A model generated the notes under the pieces. The model did no database searches. It saw nothing but the letters and a program-made list of their open reading frames with translations, and was not told the DNA's origin. DNA of 64,000 bases from Bog-473 sp963809715 (GTDB lineage: Bacteria; Actinomycetota; Acidimicrobiia; Acidimicrobiales; RAAP-2): contig CAWEKO010000006.1 in the NCBI GenBank assembly GCA_963809715.1, positions 124,001 through 188,000 of the forward strand. Direction: 5' to 3'. Of the stretch, positions 26,667 through 35,942 are shown in pieces. The first letter of the stretch is position 1. Each line of letters opens with the position of its first letter. A program made the position numbers and the translations under genes.

Positions 26667-28229
26667 CTATACGAGACGCGAGCGCAGATCCTGTTTGAGT
26701 ACCTTGCCCATTGCATTCCTGGGTAGAGCATCGACCACTTCCAGCCGCTCGGGGCACTTCTGGACGGCCAGACCTTCAACGAGGCAGTGTTCGCGGATGT
26801 CCTTCAGTTCGACTTCGCACCCGTTCTCCAGAACCAAAACGGCGACGACGCGTTCTCCCGTGCGTTCGTCCGGTAGTCCGAGTACGGCCGCTTCGGCGAC
26901 GGCGGGATGACGGTAGAGCATTTCCTCGACCTCGACTACGGAAATATTCTCTGCATTGCGGATAATGATGTCCTTCAGGCGGCCCGTGATGCGGACGTTT
27001 CCGGCAGCATCGATCGTACCGAGGTCGCCGGTGCGGAACCACCCGTCGGCATCAAACGAAGCAGCGTCCAGCGCCGGATCGACATAGCCAGAGAAGCATT
27101 GTGGACCTCGAAGGAGAAGCTCACCTTCTTTCCCCGCTGAACAGACGTCCCCCTCCGAGTCGACGGCGCGCACCGAGACACCCGACGCCGGCCGTCCGAC
27201 CGATGTTGTGAGGATTTCCACCGAGTCCCCGGGGGCGGCGGAAGTGGCATTGGGGAACTCGGTGAGTCCCCAGCTGCCGATGAGTGGCACGCCGAACGTC
27301 GCCCGCATTTCGTGGTGTATCTCGGTGGGAACGGGGGCACCGCCGAACGTTCCAAACCGCAGGGCAGGAAAGAGCGGCGCATCGTTGTTGTTGCGTGCGG
27401 CGTCCAGGTACGCCCGGAAGAACGGGACGGCCGTGCCCAGCGCGGAGGGCTTGAAGGCAGCCATCCGACGCGGAGTCTCCGCAGGATCGAAGGACTCGAA
27501 GAGGACAAGGTGGACCCCGCCGCGAATGCTCGATGCCAGGACCGACGCGCCGCCAATATGTGTGATCGGCCAAGGGATTGGATAGATATCGTCCTCTCCG
27601 AATCCCATGAGTTCGAGCAAGGCGTTGGACGATGACATGATGCTGGTGTCCGTATGGCGGGCGCCCTTTGGGTCGGCGGTGGTGCCTGACGAGTAGTAGA
27701 TCCAACGGGGACCGTCCATCGAAGGCGAGGGGGATCGCGCCGAGCGGTTCGCGTCTGCGGTTTGGAGGTTGAGCCCGTGTCGGGTTCCACGAGCGCTCAG
27801 GTCGTGCAGATCGATCTCCATCACGTCGAAATCACCGGACGCGGCGAGGTCCCGAGCCATGGCCCCGTGCGAGAATCCTCGCCACTCCTCCGGTACGATG
27901 AGCAGCTCGGTACCCACCTGTTGGGTGATGAACGACACCTCTCGCTCACGCAAGATAGGGATCAAAGGGTTCTGGACGGCGCCGACCCGCGCGAGCGCGA
28001 CCAGCAATACCACGGCTTCGATCGTCGTTGGCAACTGCCAGGAGACCACGGTGTTGGTTCTGATCCCGCGACCCGAGAGCGCAGCCGCTGTGGCCTCCGC
28101 GTCGTCTCGAAGCTGGGCTCGTGTCAGCGACCGGCCGTGGTCGTCAGATATGACGAGGGCGTCCGGGTGTTCCTGGGCCGCTTGAACGACGAGCTCCCAG
28201 AACGTCTGTGGCAGAGTCGTGCCCATCAT
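26667..28229 (-). CDS. Class I adenylate-forming acyl-CoA ligase
   Basis: This 520-residue acid-CoA ligase has the P-loop YYSSGTTADPKGARHTD at about 182, SWGLTEFPNATS near 315, the hinge GWFRTGDLG and GRLKDIIIRNAENIS near 405-425. The terminal lysine motif is RNAMGKVLKQDL. It would start catabolism of a carboxylic acid in the cytosol. It overlaps the upstream TetR gene by four bases, so the regulator and the ligase form an operon. The last base is 55 bp from the convergent crotonase. Confidence 0.9.
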   Translation of the reverse strand: MMGTTLPQTFWELVVQAAQEHPDALVISDDHGRSLTRAQLRDDAEATAAALSGRGIRTNTVVSWQLPTTIEAVVLLVALARVGAVQNPLIPILREREVSFITQQVGTELLIVPEEWRGFSHGAMARDLAASGDFDVMEIDLHDLSARGTRHGLNLQTADANRSARSPSPSMDGPRWIYYSSGTTADPKGARHTDTSIMSSSNALLELMGFGEDDIYPIPWPITHIGGASVLASSIRGGVHLVLFESFDPAETPRRMAAFKPSALGTAVPFFRAYLDAARNNNDAPLFPALRFGTFGGAPVPTEIHHEMRATFGVPLIGSWGLTEFPNATSAAPGDSVEILTTSVGRPASGVSVRAVDSEGDVCSAGKEGELLLRGPQCFSGYVDPALDAASFDADGWFRTGDLGTIDAAGNVRITGRLKDIIIRNAENISVVEVEEMLYRHPAVAEAAVLGLPDERTGERVVAVLVLENGCEVELKDIREHCLVEGLAVQKCPERLEVVDALPRNAMGKVLKQDLRSRLV

Positions 28230-28885
28230 CGGGCTCCATCGCCGCCGAAGCTGACGACCTCGCTCGGCTCGTAAGGATCAGTGTCGTCCACGATATCGGG
28301 GTCTCCTTCGAACATGAGGTCGATGCTCTCGCTGAGATAGTCGTAGAGACCTGTGATGGACAGACGCCCAGCGGACCAGGCACGCAACTGGCTGTCGAGG
28401 ACAGCATCCACTGTCCGGACGATGGTACGGGCCCGACGTGGCTCCACACCTTCGAGCAACTCCATGTACACGCTGGAAGTGGTCTGATCCATTCTCTCGA
28501 GGATCTCTGTGGCGAAGGGGTCCGACGACAACTCGAGTGACGCGATGAGCCGGGCCAGCTGAGGCTGATGCTGGAAGGCGCGAACCGACCGATGGAGCGC
28601 CTCGGTGAGCTTCTTGCGTGGCGTCAGTCCCTTTGGGGGATGACGAGCAAGGCTGGACCTAAGGGTGGCTGCCCACTTGACGAGTACTTCGGCGAAAAGG
28701 TGCTCTTTCGATGAGAAGTAGTGGTACAGGGTGCCAAGCGCAACATCGGCTTCCTCGGCCACGTCTTTGATTTGAATGCGCTCATACTCGTTGCGCTCCA
28801 ACAGCACGAGTCCTGCGTCGATGATGCGCTGACGGCGTGCCCGCTGATCTTCGGTGAGCAGGTGCGGCGATACTGGTTCGGCCAT
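28226..28885 (-). CDS. TetR family transcriptional regulator
   Basis: The 219-residue TetR regulator has its HTH at about 15-60 (IIDAGLVLLERNEYERIQIK, VALGTLYHYFSSKEHLFAEV). The effector domain is helical and unlike the TetR at 8649. It is translationally coupled to the CoA ligase at 26667, which suggests that the ligase substrate or its CoA ester is the inducer. A dyad at 28960-28983 in its upstream region is a likely operator. Confidence 0.9.
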   Translation of the reverse strand: MAEPVSPHLLTEDQRARRQRIIDAGLVLLERNEYERIQIKDVAEEADVALGTLYHYFSSKEHLFAEVLVKWAATLRSSLARHPPKGLTPRKKLTEALHRSVRAFQHQPQLARLIASLELSSDPFATEILERMDQTTSSVYMELLEGVEPRRARTIVRTVDAVLDSQLRAWSAGRLSITGLYDYLSESIDLMFEGDPDIVDDTDPYEPSEVVSFGGDGAR

Positions 28886-28959
28886 GTCAGCCTCTTCCCA
28901 GAGGCTTCACTACGGCGATCCCGGGCAGCGCGGCTCGTGATTTTTATGAGGAATGATCA

Positions 28960-28983
28960 CTAGAAGAGGAGTCTAGCTTCTAG
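28960..28983. promoter_or_regulatory. Possible TetR operator dyad
   Basis: CTAGAAG and CTTCTAG form a perfect inverted repeat with 10-bp spacing, 75 bp before the TetR start, within AT-richer DNA. Confidence 0.45.
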
Positions 28984-29175
28984 AGGAAAATCCGTCCGCC
29001 GGCTATTGGGAGCGGTCGAAACAACGTTCTATTTCAGTAGACGGAGCTGACCCCTCCAACGGCATGGAGCGAGGTGAAGCAGCTGTTCCGTGAGACCGCA
29101 GAAGCAGCGGTTTAGCTTGGGCTTCAAGAACTCCATGCGATCAGCCCTGCGGATATTCCGAAAGGTACCGGCCGT

Positions 29176-30384
29176 CTAGACCTGAATTGGCAACTGCTGA
29201 TAGCCGCGCACGGTGCTGGTGTGCAGGGGAACAGAGCGCTCCTTGTCCACGGTCCACGTCTTGTATCGCTTGAACGTCTCTTCGAGTGCGATTTTGCCCT
29301 CCATTCGGGCGAGTGCCGCACCCAGGCAGAAGTGAATGCCGTAACCGAATGCAACGTGCAATCGGAAGTCACGGCGAATATCGAATTGATCCGGTTCGGG
29401 GTACACACGGTCATCGCGTCCCGCAGAGCCCGTCAGCAGGAGCACCTTCGAATTGGCAGGAACGCACTGCCCGTGGAGGTCGACCTCTTCGGTCAGCCAC
29501 CGACCCTGCACTGGCGACGGCGACTCGTAACGAAGGAGCTCTTCAACGGCGTTGGGTATGAGAGATGGATCCTGCACCAGCTCGGCGAGCTGGTCAGGAT
29601 GGTCAGCCAGAATGAGTCCGGCCCACCCCAGGAGGCGGGCAACGGTTTCCGTGCCGGCGCTGACAAGAAGGATTCCGAACTCCGTGCATTCTTGGGGGGT
29701 GAGGCGCCGCGGCACGCCATCATTGCCGGGGATCTCCGCCTGCACCAAGTCCGTCAGCATGTCGTCCTGGGGTCTCCGGCCGCGTTCCTCGATCAATTCG
29801 CCGAGGTATTCGAAGAGCCAACCCGCTGACCGCATGGACGTCTCGTTCGCCATGCCGACCCCGGGCTCGAGGTGGAACAGACCATCGATGTGGTGGCGGA
29901 CATCCTCGCGATCAGTTGGTGGTACCCCAAGCAGCATGGCAATGACCGTGGCGGGAAGTCGGGCGCCGAAGTCCTGCACGTAGTCGAAGCTGCTCTCGCC
30001 CCGTTGAGCATCTAGGAGGCTCGCGCAGAGGTTTCGGATCTCATCCTCGAGCTCTGCTACGCGACGAGGCGTGAAGGCCTTCGACACCAGCCGACGCAGA
30101 GCCGTGTGCTCCGGCGGGTCGAGGAAGATCATCATGCCCTCGGTCTGAGCTTCCTCCGTCATGCTCTCCAAGACGGTGGTATGTGCGGAGCTGTAGCGCT
30201 GTGGATCCCGGTGGGCTCTGTCGATGTCCTCAAAGCGACTCAAGGCCCAGAAGTCGTATTGATCGTTGTAGTACACCGGCGCCTCGTCACGGAGCCGTTT
30301 CCACACTGGGTGGGGATCGTCCTTAAGCGATTCATCGAATGGGTCCCAACGCAGGTCGTCAGGTTGACCGGGGAATCTGCTCAT
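29176..30384 (-). CDS. Cytochrome P450
   Basis: This 402-residue soluble bacterial P450 uses haem to hydroxylate a substrate with electrons from a ferredoxin; no ferredoxin gene is nearby. The heme ligand Cys is in FGYGIHFCLGAALARMEG near 345-362. The I-helix motif SAGTETV lies near 240 and the K-helix EELLRYESP near 280. ATG 30384 (MSRFPGQ) gives the usual length; the frame extends 27 codons further upstream without similarity. It diverges from the amidohydrolase at 30498. Confidence 0.9.
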   Translation of the reverse strand: MSRFPGQPDDLRWDPFDESLKDDPHPVWKRLRDEAPVYYNDQYDFWALSRFEDIDRAHRDPQRYSSAHTTVLESMTEEAQTEGMMIFLDPPEHTALRRLVSKAFTPRRVAELEDEIRNLCASLLDAQRGESSFDYVQDFGARLPATVIAMLLGVPPTDREDVRHHIDGLFHLEPGVGMANETSMRSAGWLFEYLGELIEERGRRPQDDMLTDLVQAEIPGNDGVPRRLTPQECTEFGILLVSAGTETVARLLGWAGLILADHPDQLAELVQDPSLIPNAVEELLRYESPSPVQGRWLTEEVDLHGQCVPANSKVLLLTGSAGRDDRVYPEPDQFDIRRDFRLHVAFGYGIHFCLGAALARMEGKIALEETFKRYKTWTVDKERSVPLHTSTVRGYQQLPIQV

Positions 30385-30483
30385 CAGTCGATTGCCTCGT
30401 GCACTCGTGTCTCGATCAATGCACCCCTCTGGTGCCGGCCCAGCCGTGGCCCCCCTGCAATCCAACCGAACCAGGCTAATTGG

Positions 30484-30494
30484 ATATAATATAC
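30484..30494 (+). promoter_or_regulatory. AT-rich promoter/operator element (site 2)
   Basis: Exact ATATAATATAC. Its TATAAT ends seven bases before the ATG of the amidohydrolase at 30498, so the transcript should be leaderless. The P450 gene diverges from here. Confidence 0.65.
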
Positions 30495-30497
30495 CTA

Positions 30498-31739
30498 ATG
30501 ACGAGCGTTCTAGAACCAGACGTCGACAAGATCCCCTGGATCGTGGACCTTGATGCGCATGTGGTCGAGCCCCCAGACGTCTGGTCCAGCCGCCTGCCGG
30601 CGCATTTGCGCGACGTCGGCCCTCATATCGAGTACATGCCCGGGGGAGTGCCCAAACTCGAAGGGGCGTCCTATGTCGAAGCTCCCGGCACTGACGGTCC
30701 TCCGGTTGCCTGGTGGTGCTACGAGGATCATCGGGCCTCGGTGAAGCGCACCATCGCCGCGGCCGGCTTCCCGGCCGAGGAAGTCGTACTCAAGGGGGTC
30801 ACCTATGACGAGATGCGTCCGGGCTGTTGGCAGCCCAAGGCACGTCTGGAGGACATGAGTCTCAACGGAGTGCAGGCTCAGCTCTGTTTTCCGAACTACC
30901 CCAGATTCTGCGGGCAACAGTTCCTGTGGGGCAAAGACCGGACACTCGCGCTCCTGTGTGTCGAGGCGTACAACGACTGGATGGTGGAGGAGTGGTGCGG
31001 TTCGAGCGAAGGCCGACTGTTGCCCCTGTGCCTCATCCCGCTTTGGGACGTTGATCTCGCAGTAGCCGAAGTGGCTCGCAATGCGGCTCGCGGCGTACGG
31101 GCTGTGGCCTTCAGCGAGCTCCCGACCTTCCTGGGTCTCCCCAGTATCTACTCGGGTTACTGGGATCCATTGTTCCGGCTCTGCCAGGAGACGGCGACCG
31201 TCGTCTGCATGCACGTGGGATCGGGCACCAAGACGCCGCAAACGTCGCCCGACGCACCGGACGCAGTGCCGGCGACAATCCTCTTTGGGAACAGCATCGG
31301 CGGGATGTCCGATTTCATGTTCTCCGGTGTTCTTGAACGCTTTCCGCAGCTCAAGCTCCTCTTCGCGGAGTGCCAGATCGGATGGATCCCTTACCTGCTC
31401 GAGCGCGCCGATGACGTGTGGTCGACCCACCGAGGCTGGAGCAACTCGCAGCTGTACTGTCCGGAACCGCCCTCCACCTACTATTACCGGCAGATCTGGA
31501 GTTGCTTCTTCAAAGATCCAGTCGGTATGGCGCTTCTCGATCGCGTCGGTCCACGCAACGTTGTCTTCGAGACTGACTACCCGCACCAAGATGGCACCTG
31601 GCCCTACTCGGTCGAGGCGGCAGCTGAACAGTTCGGCGATCAAGCACCCGAGATTGTGAACCGCTTGGCACGGGGGAATGCAATCGAGCTGCTTGGCCTC
31701 GATCTCCCGTTGCAGGCGCCGCGGAGCATAAACGGCTAG
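30498..31739 (+). CDS. Amidohydrolase family protein (ACMSD-like)
   Basis: This 413-residue TIM-barrel amidohydrolase of the PF04909 type may be a metal-dependent decarboxylase or hydrolase acting on a carboxylated ring or lactone. The metal motif is DLDAHVVEP at about 15-23. HVG near 237 supplies the strand-5 His and FETDYPHQDGTWP near 356-368 the catalytic Asp/His pair. It is one of three such proteins in the window. ATG 30498 is preferred over TTG 30480 because the promoter element overlaps the latter. Its stop overlaps the convergent amidohydrolase. Confidence 0.87.
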   Translation: MTSVLEPDVDKIPWIVDLDAHVVEPPDVWSSRLPAHLRDVGPHIEYMPGGVPKLEGASYVEAPGTDGPPVAWWCYEDHRASVKRTIAAAGFPAEEVVLKGVTYDEMRPGCWQPKARLEDMSLNGVQAQLCFPNYPRFCGQQFLWGKDRTLALLCVEAYNDWMVEEWCGSSEGRLLPLCLIPLWDVDLAVAEVARNAARGVRAVAFSELPTFLGLPSIYSGYWDPLFRLCQETATVVCMHVGSGTKTPQTSPDAPDAVPATILFGNSIGGMSDFMFSGVLERFPQLKLLFAECQIGWIPYLLERADDVWSTHRGWSNSQLYCPEPPSTYYYRQIWSCFFKDPVGMALLDRVGPRNVVFETDYPHQDGTWPYSVEAAAEQFGDQAPEIVNRLARGNAIELLGLDLPLQAPRSING

Positions 31740-33019
31740 GCGGTGGCCTTGGCCGCGATCGTGCCCAAGTCCACACCTTTGCCCGTTCGCTCGAACCGAC
31801 CCTGATCGTATGAGCGGATGGACACGTCATGTCCGATCGCCTCAGCTCGAAGGGCACTCACCGTGCATCGTTCCCGGGGCCGATGAGCGAGAGGATCAAA
31901 GGAGTACCAGCGACACGCATTCTCCCAAGTGATCTTCTCCATTTCATTCTCGGGTACTCCGGTCGCGACCTCAGCCAACTCTTCGGGGGCGTGGGGCCAC
32001 GACGAGTCTGAGTGGGGGTAATCGCACTCCCACGCAATGTTGTCGATTCCGATGAGATGACGAAGCTGAATCCCAATCGGATCGGAGATGAAACAGGTCA
32101 GGAAGTGTTCCCGAAACACCTCGCTGGGCAACTTGGCGCCGAAGTCCTGGCCGGTCCACTTGTGATGCATCTCATACGTCCGGTCAACCCGGTCAAGGAA
32201 GTAGGGAATCCATCCTGTGCCTCCCTCGGAGAGGGCGATGCGAATGTCTGGGAAGGTCTTGATCACGCGAGACCAAAGCAAGTCTGAGGCGGCGCTGCAG
32301 ATGTTCATGGGTTGGAGGGTGATCATCACGTCAACCGGGGCGTCCGGAGCTGTCACGGCCAGCTGACCCGATGAGCCGAGATGGATGGACAGGACAACCT
32401 GCTCATCGCACAGCGCCGCCCACAATGGGTCCCACGAGGGGTCATGAAAGCTTGGGTACTTGAGCGCAGCCGGATTCTCGGTGAAAGTCAAGGAGTGGCA
32501 ACCCTTTGCAGCCATTCGCCGTATCTCCTCCGCGCAGAGCTCGGCATCCCAGAGGACGGGCAGAGCCATTGGGATGAATCGGCCGGGGTAGGAACCACAC
32601 CATTCGTCGATGTGCCAGTCGTTGTAGGCGCGCAGGACGGCGAGAGCGAGTTCCTTGTCACGACAGGCAGCGAAGAGGCGGGCGCTGAAGCCTGGGAAGG
32701 ACGGAAAGTTCATTGAGCCGAGGACTCCACCGGCGTTCATGTCCTTGATGCGTTCATGCACGTCGAAACACCCTGGTCGCATCTCTTCGAACGCCGTTGG
32801 TTCGATGCCGTATTCCTCCCGAGGTCGGCCCGCCACGGCATTCAAGCCGATATTGGGAATCGTGTGCCCGTTGAATATCCACACGTCGCTGCCGTCGGGC
32901 AGCCGCTTCACGCTGGGCGCCCTGTCCTGAAACTTCGCGGGTAGTCGGCCCTCGAAGAGGTTGGGTGGTTCGACCAGATGGTCGTCCACGCTGACCATGA
33001 TGAGGTCGTCGGCGTCCAT
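31736..33019 (-). CDS. Amidohydrolase family protein (ACMSD-like)
   Basis: This 427-residue paralogue of the gene at 62787 has VDDHLVEPPNLF near 10-21, EMRPGCFDVHERIKDM near 79-94, YNDWHIDEWCGSYP near 130, HLG near 225 and ECDYPHSDSSWPH near 349-361. The metal-site Asp and His are retained. It is probably cytosolic and catabolic. It is downstream of the Peripla_BP_6-like gene on the same strand, 93 bp away, likely in one operon with it. The start ATG follows a weak AGGGACA. Confidence 0.87.
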   Translation of the reverse strand: MDADDLIMVSVDDHLVEPPNLFEGRLPAKFQDRAPSVKRLPDGSDVWIFNGHTIPNIGLNAVAGRPREEYGIEPTAFEEMRPGCFDVHERIKDMNAGGVLGSMNFPSFPGFSARLFAACRDKELALAVLRAYNDWHIDEWCGSYPGRFIPMALPVLWDAELCAEEIRRMAAKGCHSLTFTENPAALKYPSFHDPSWDPLWAALCDEQVVLSIHLGSSGQLAVTAPDAPVDVMITLQPMNICSAASDLLWSRVIKTFPDIRIALSEGGTGWIPYFLDRVDRTYEMHHKWTGQDFGAKLPSEVFREHFLTCFISDPIGIQLRHLIGIDNIAWECDYPHSDSSWPHAPEELAEVATGVPENEMEKITWENACRWYSFDPLAHRPRERCTVSALRAEAIGHDVSIRSYDQGRFERTGKGVDLGTIAAKATA

Positions 33020-33112
33020 GGTGTCCCTTCCTGACTTCTGCGATGTGCCCGTGTGAAGACTGTTTGGAAATGGCTGAACGGCGCCGGGCCAACGAGCCCC
33101 GTTCGGCCACAG

Positions 33113-34219
33113 TCACTCCGAGGGCTCGAAGAGTCCCTCGAACTCGAGCTTTGCGTTGCGTACTCGGCCATAGAGGAGCCAGTCTCCTCGGAACATTCCG
33201 TGCTCATGGGGCGCGGCGGCGATATGCGTGCGCGGCCCACCGGTGGTGCTCGGCATAAATCGGATCTTCTCCAGCCCGTCCTTGAGCCCCGGTCCCGAGA
33301 GGGAAGGTGCCCGAAAGAGACCCTCAGCAAGCACACGAGCCGTGTCGTACGCCAAGACCGGGATTGCGTTGGGCCACATTGGTGGGTCCGCTTGGTGTCG
33401 CTCGACATACCTCTGATGGAATCCCTCGGTCAGCGGATTGTTCGGGTCGAACTGGTCGATTCCCACCCAGCCCTCAAATTTGTCGAAACCCATCAGATAG
33501 AACATGAAGGCCGTACCCATGATGCGCGGGGGATCCCACGCCAACTCGTCGAGCGCCTTCCGAAGGAGTCCTTGCGCCGCCAACATCCCGTATCCCATGT
33601 AGCAGAGTGCGTCGGGATTTGATTGCCGGAGGCTGTCCAGGTTTTCCGTGAGGTTCGCCGGCGTCTGGCTGACGGTCTCGAGCGAAACAATTTTCAAGTT
33701 GTGCCTGCGGCACTCTTGGCGGAAGAAGCGGAAATACTCTTCGCCGTTGGGTGACACTTCACTGAGCACCGCGACGCGCGTATACCCGTTGCGAGCAAGC
33801 CAGGAGACACAGAGCGCGGCGTCACCACCGCAGTCCCCGTTACCGAGGCGAAAGCAGTAGTCGCCGGCCAACCGCTCAGTACCAGCCCAGCTGATGAGGG
33901 GAATTTTCAGCTCGTTCGCCAGTGGAGCGGCGACAATCGCGTTGTCGGAGCTGTACGCACCCGCGATGCCGATGCAACCTTGGTCGACGAGGTACTTGAA
34001 ACCATCCGCTGTATTGCGAGCCGAGCCGCGCGGCAAGCCGTTCTCCGCGTGGAGCACGAACTCCACCGGACGATCGAGCAGACCGTCCTCGAGTGCTTCA
34101 TCGAAGGCCATCCGGTGGATCTTGTTGTAGCCGCCGTCAGGACCATCAAGCGCCGAACCAAGCCAGCCGATCTTGATCGGGTCTGGAGACCCCGTCCAAC
34201 TGTTTCCACTGTCTGCCAT
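33113..34219 (-). CDS. Peripla_BP_6-type ligand-binding protein without signal peptide
   Basis: The 368-residue protein has the fold of branched-chain amino acid/amide binding proteins. It starts MADSGNSWTGSPDPIKIGWLGSALDG and continues GCIGIAGAYSSDNAIVAAPL and YTRVAVLSEVSPNGEEYFRF. AAGGAG lies eight bases before ATG 34219. No signal peptide or lipobox precedes the domain, so it should stay in the cytoplasm. The cytosolic homologue AmiC is a ligand sensor, which is one possible role. The open frame extends upstream, but that part has no export signal either. Confidence 0.8.
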   Translation of the reverse strand: MADSGNSWTGSPDPIKIGWLGSALDGPDGGYNKIHRMAFDEALEDGLLDRPVEFVLHAENGLPRGSARNTADGFKYLVDQGCIGIAGAYSSDNAIVAAPLANELKIPLISWAGTERLAGDYCFRLGNGDCGGDAALCVSWLARNGYTRVAVLSEVSPNGEEYFRFFRQECRRHNLKIVSLETVSQTPANLTENLDSLRQSNPDALCYMGYGMLAAQGLLRKALDELAWDPPRIMGTAFMFYLMGFDKFEGWVGIDQFDPNNPLTEGFHQRYVERHQADPPMWPNAIPVLAYDTARVLAEGLFRAPSLSGPGLKDGLEKIRFMPSTTGGPRTHIAAAPHEHGMFRGDWLLYGRVRNAKLEFEGLFEPSE

Positions 34220-34277
34220 TGCGGGACTCCTTGCATTTGGTGCAGGCATGCCGTGCCGCACGAGATCGTCGAAACAA

Positions 34278-34288
34278 ATATAATGTAC
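34278..34288 (+). promoter_or_regulatory. AT-rich promoter/operator element (site 3)
   Basis: ATATAATGTAC, 10 of 11 matches to the shared element. It lies between the divergent Peripla_BP_6-like gene (start 34219) and CoA ligase (start 34454). Confidence 0.55.
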
Positions 34289-34453
34289 AATCTTTCTCGG
34301 GTGGAGGGTCGGGACGGTGAACCGCCTCCGGAAAGGAGTTCCCTTGTCTGAGGTCTTCATCCAACGCCCGACCGCCAGGGGGTTGCGCAGCTCTCAGCCA
34401 CAATGTGCCGAAAATGCTTGCGCCGAGCCTCTTTCTCGTGGCAACGCCGTGTC

Positions 34454-35914
34454 ATGAGTGGGTCCGCAGACAGCCTGGCAGACTTGTTGACGGCACATCC
34501 CTTCTCTGACGGTGAAGACCTGATCAACACTGTGGATCGGATCGTCACGGCCGGCGCGGCGCGGGCGGAGGCCTCCCGAATCAGCGCTCAGCTGCGTTCC
34601 GCCGGGGTCGAGCCAGGCCAGGCTGTGGTCGTCCAGCTGCCCAACGGGCCAGATTTCGTCTTCGCCATGTTCGGGGTCTGGCTCGCCGGCGCAGTGTTCG
34701 TACCGGCGAACGCTCGACAGCCTCAGGCGGAAATGGACCATGTTCTCTCGTCCACGAAGCCCGCCTGCGTGATCGACACGGCTGGAATCCACCTCTCGGA
34801 CGTGTCGCCCACTCACTACGAGCCCGACACGGCTTTTGTCACCTGGACGTCGGGAACGACTGGGCGACCCAAGCCAATCTTGCAGACACACACCGGGTAC
34901 CTGGAACTGCTCGACCGTGTCCTCGGTCCCCTGCGGGGCCGGCCTGCCGATCCGGCCCGCCCTCCGTCGCCCAACCTGGTACCGGTGTCACTGGCACTCA
35001 ACGCCGGCATCTACAACGTGTTGTTCGGTCTGCGGGCCGGAGCGTCCCTGGTTCTCATGGACCGATTCAGCACAACGGAGTTCGCCGCACTCGTCGGCCG
35101 CTTCTCCATTCGCTCCACCGTCTTGCCGCCGGCCGCCATGGTCATGCTGGCCGACGACGCAAACGTGGCCGATCTGACACCTCTCCGCTACGTGCGAAGC
35201 ATCACCGCGCCGCTGTCGCCCCTTGCGGCGCGTCGATTCACCGAGAAATTCGGCGTCACGGTGCTCAATGGCTACGGCCAGGCTGAGATCGGAGAGGTCA
35301 TCGGATGGACCGCGGCTGATGCGCGGGACCATCCAGAGAAGGTCGGCGCGGTAGGGCGGCCCCATCCTGGAGTGGCGGTAAAGGTCGTTGCGGAAGACGG
35401 GTCGGCCGCATCAGTCGACGCGGTCGGTGAGTTGCTGGTGAGGCCGCCACGTATGGCCTCGGGATACGCCGACGGGAATAGCCTTGAAGATCGACTTGAT
35501 CCGGATGGCTACGTCCGCACGGGGGACTTCGCCCGAATCGACGGTGATGGTTTCGTCTGGATCGAGGGCCGGGTCGGCGACGTCATCAATCGCGGAGGGA
35601 ACAAGGTCTTCCCGGGACAAGTCGAAGAGGTCCTTCTCCTCTCACCCGGCGTGAGCGAGGCGGCCGTCGTCGGGCTGCCCGATGAGCGCCTCGGTGAGGT
35701 GCCGGTCGCCTTTGTCGTGGGTCACGTGTCAGATGCGGAGCTCGATCGACTGTGCCGAGAGCACCTTGTGGCGTACAAGATCCCCGTGACCTTCCGGCAC
35801 GTAGACGCGCTACCGAGGAGCGAGGTTGGAAAGGTGCTGCGCCGGGAGCTCGTTGAGATGGGAACAGGCGGCGGATGTGACGACAGTCGGCGCGCTTCCG
35901 GTCAGACGGGATAG
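34454..35914 (+). CDS. Class I adenylate-forming acyl-CoA ligase
   Basis: This 486-residue ligase is compact at the N-terminus. P-loop TWTSGTTGRPKPI is at about 134-146, NGYGQAEIG near 271, DGYVRTGDFARIDGDG near 350 and GRVGDVINRGGNKVFPGQVE near 372-391. The terminal lysine region is RSEVGKVLRREL. It activates an unknown acid. ATG 34454 (MSGSADS) is chosen over the upstream ATG at 34403 because the extra residues are Arg/Cys-rich and unlike the family. It diverges from the Peripla_BP_6 gene across site 3. Confidence 0.88.
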   Translation: MSGSADSLADLLTAHPFSDGEDLINTVDRIVTAGAARAEASRISAQLRSAGVEPGQAVVVQLPNGPDFVFAMFGVWLAGAVFVPANARQPQAEMDHVLSSTKPACVIDTAGIHLSDVSPTHYEPDTAFVTWTSGTTGRPKPILQTHTGYLELLDRVLGPLRGRPADPARPPSPNLVPVSLALNAGIYNVLFGLRAGASLVLMDRFSTTEFAALVGRFSIRSTVLPPAAMVMLADDANVADLTPLRYVRSITAPLSPLAARRFTEKFGVTVLNGYGQAEIGEVIGWTAADARDHPEKVGAVGRPHPGVAVKVVAEDGSAASVDAVGELLVRPPRMASGYADGNSLEDRLDPDGYVRTGDFARIDGDGFVWIEGRVGDVINRGGNKVFPGQVEEVLLLSPGVSEAAVVGLPDERLGEVPVAFVVGHVSDAELDRLCREHLVAYKIPVTFRHVDALPRSEVGKVLRRELVEMGTGGGCDDSRRASGQTG

Positions 35915-35942
35915 ATCAAGAGCTGTAGTTGCGCCGATCGCC

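Noticed and set aside
29000..29175. Possible short gene before the P450 gene
   Set aside because: One frame reads plausibly for about 50 residues but contains a stop and lacks a start; too weak to list.
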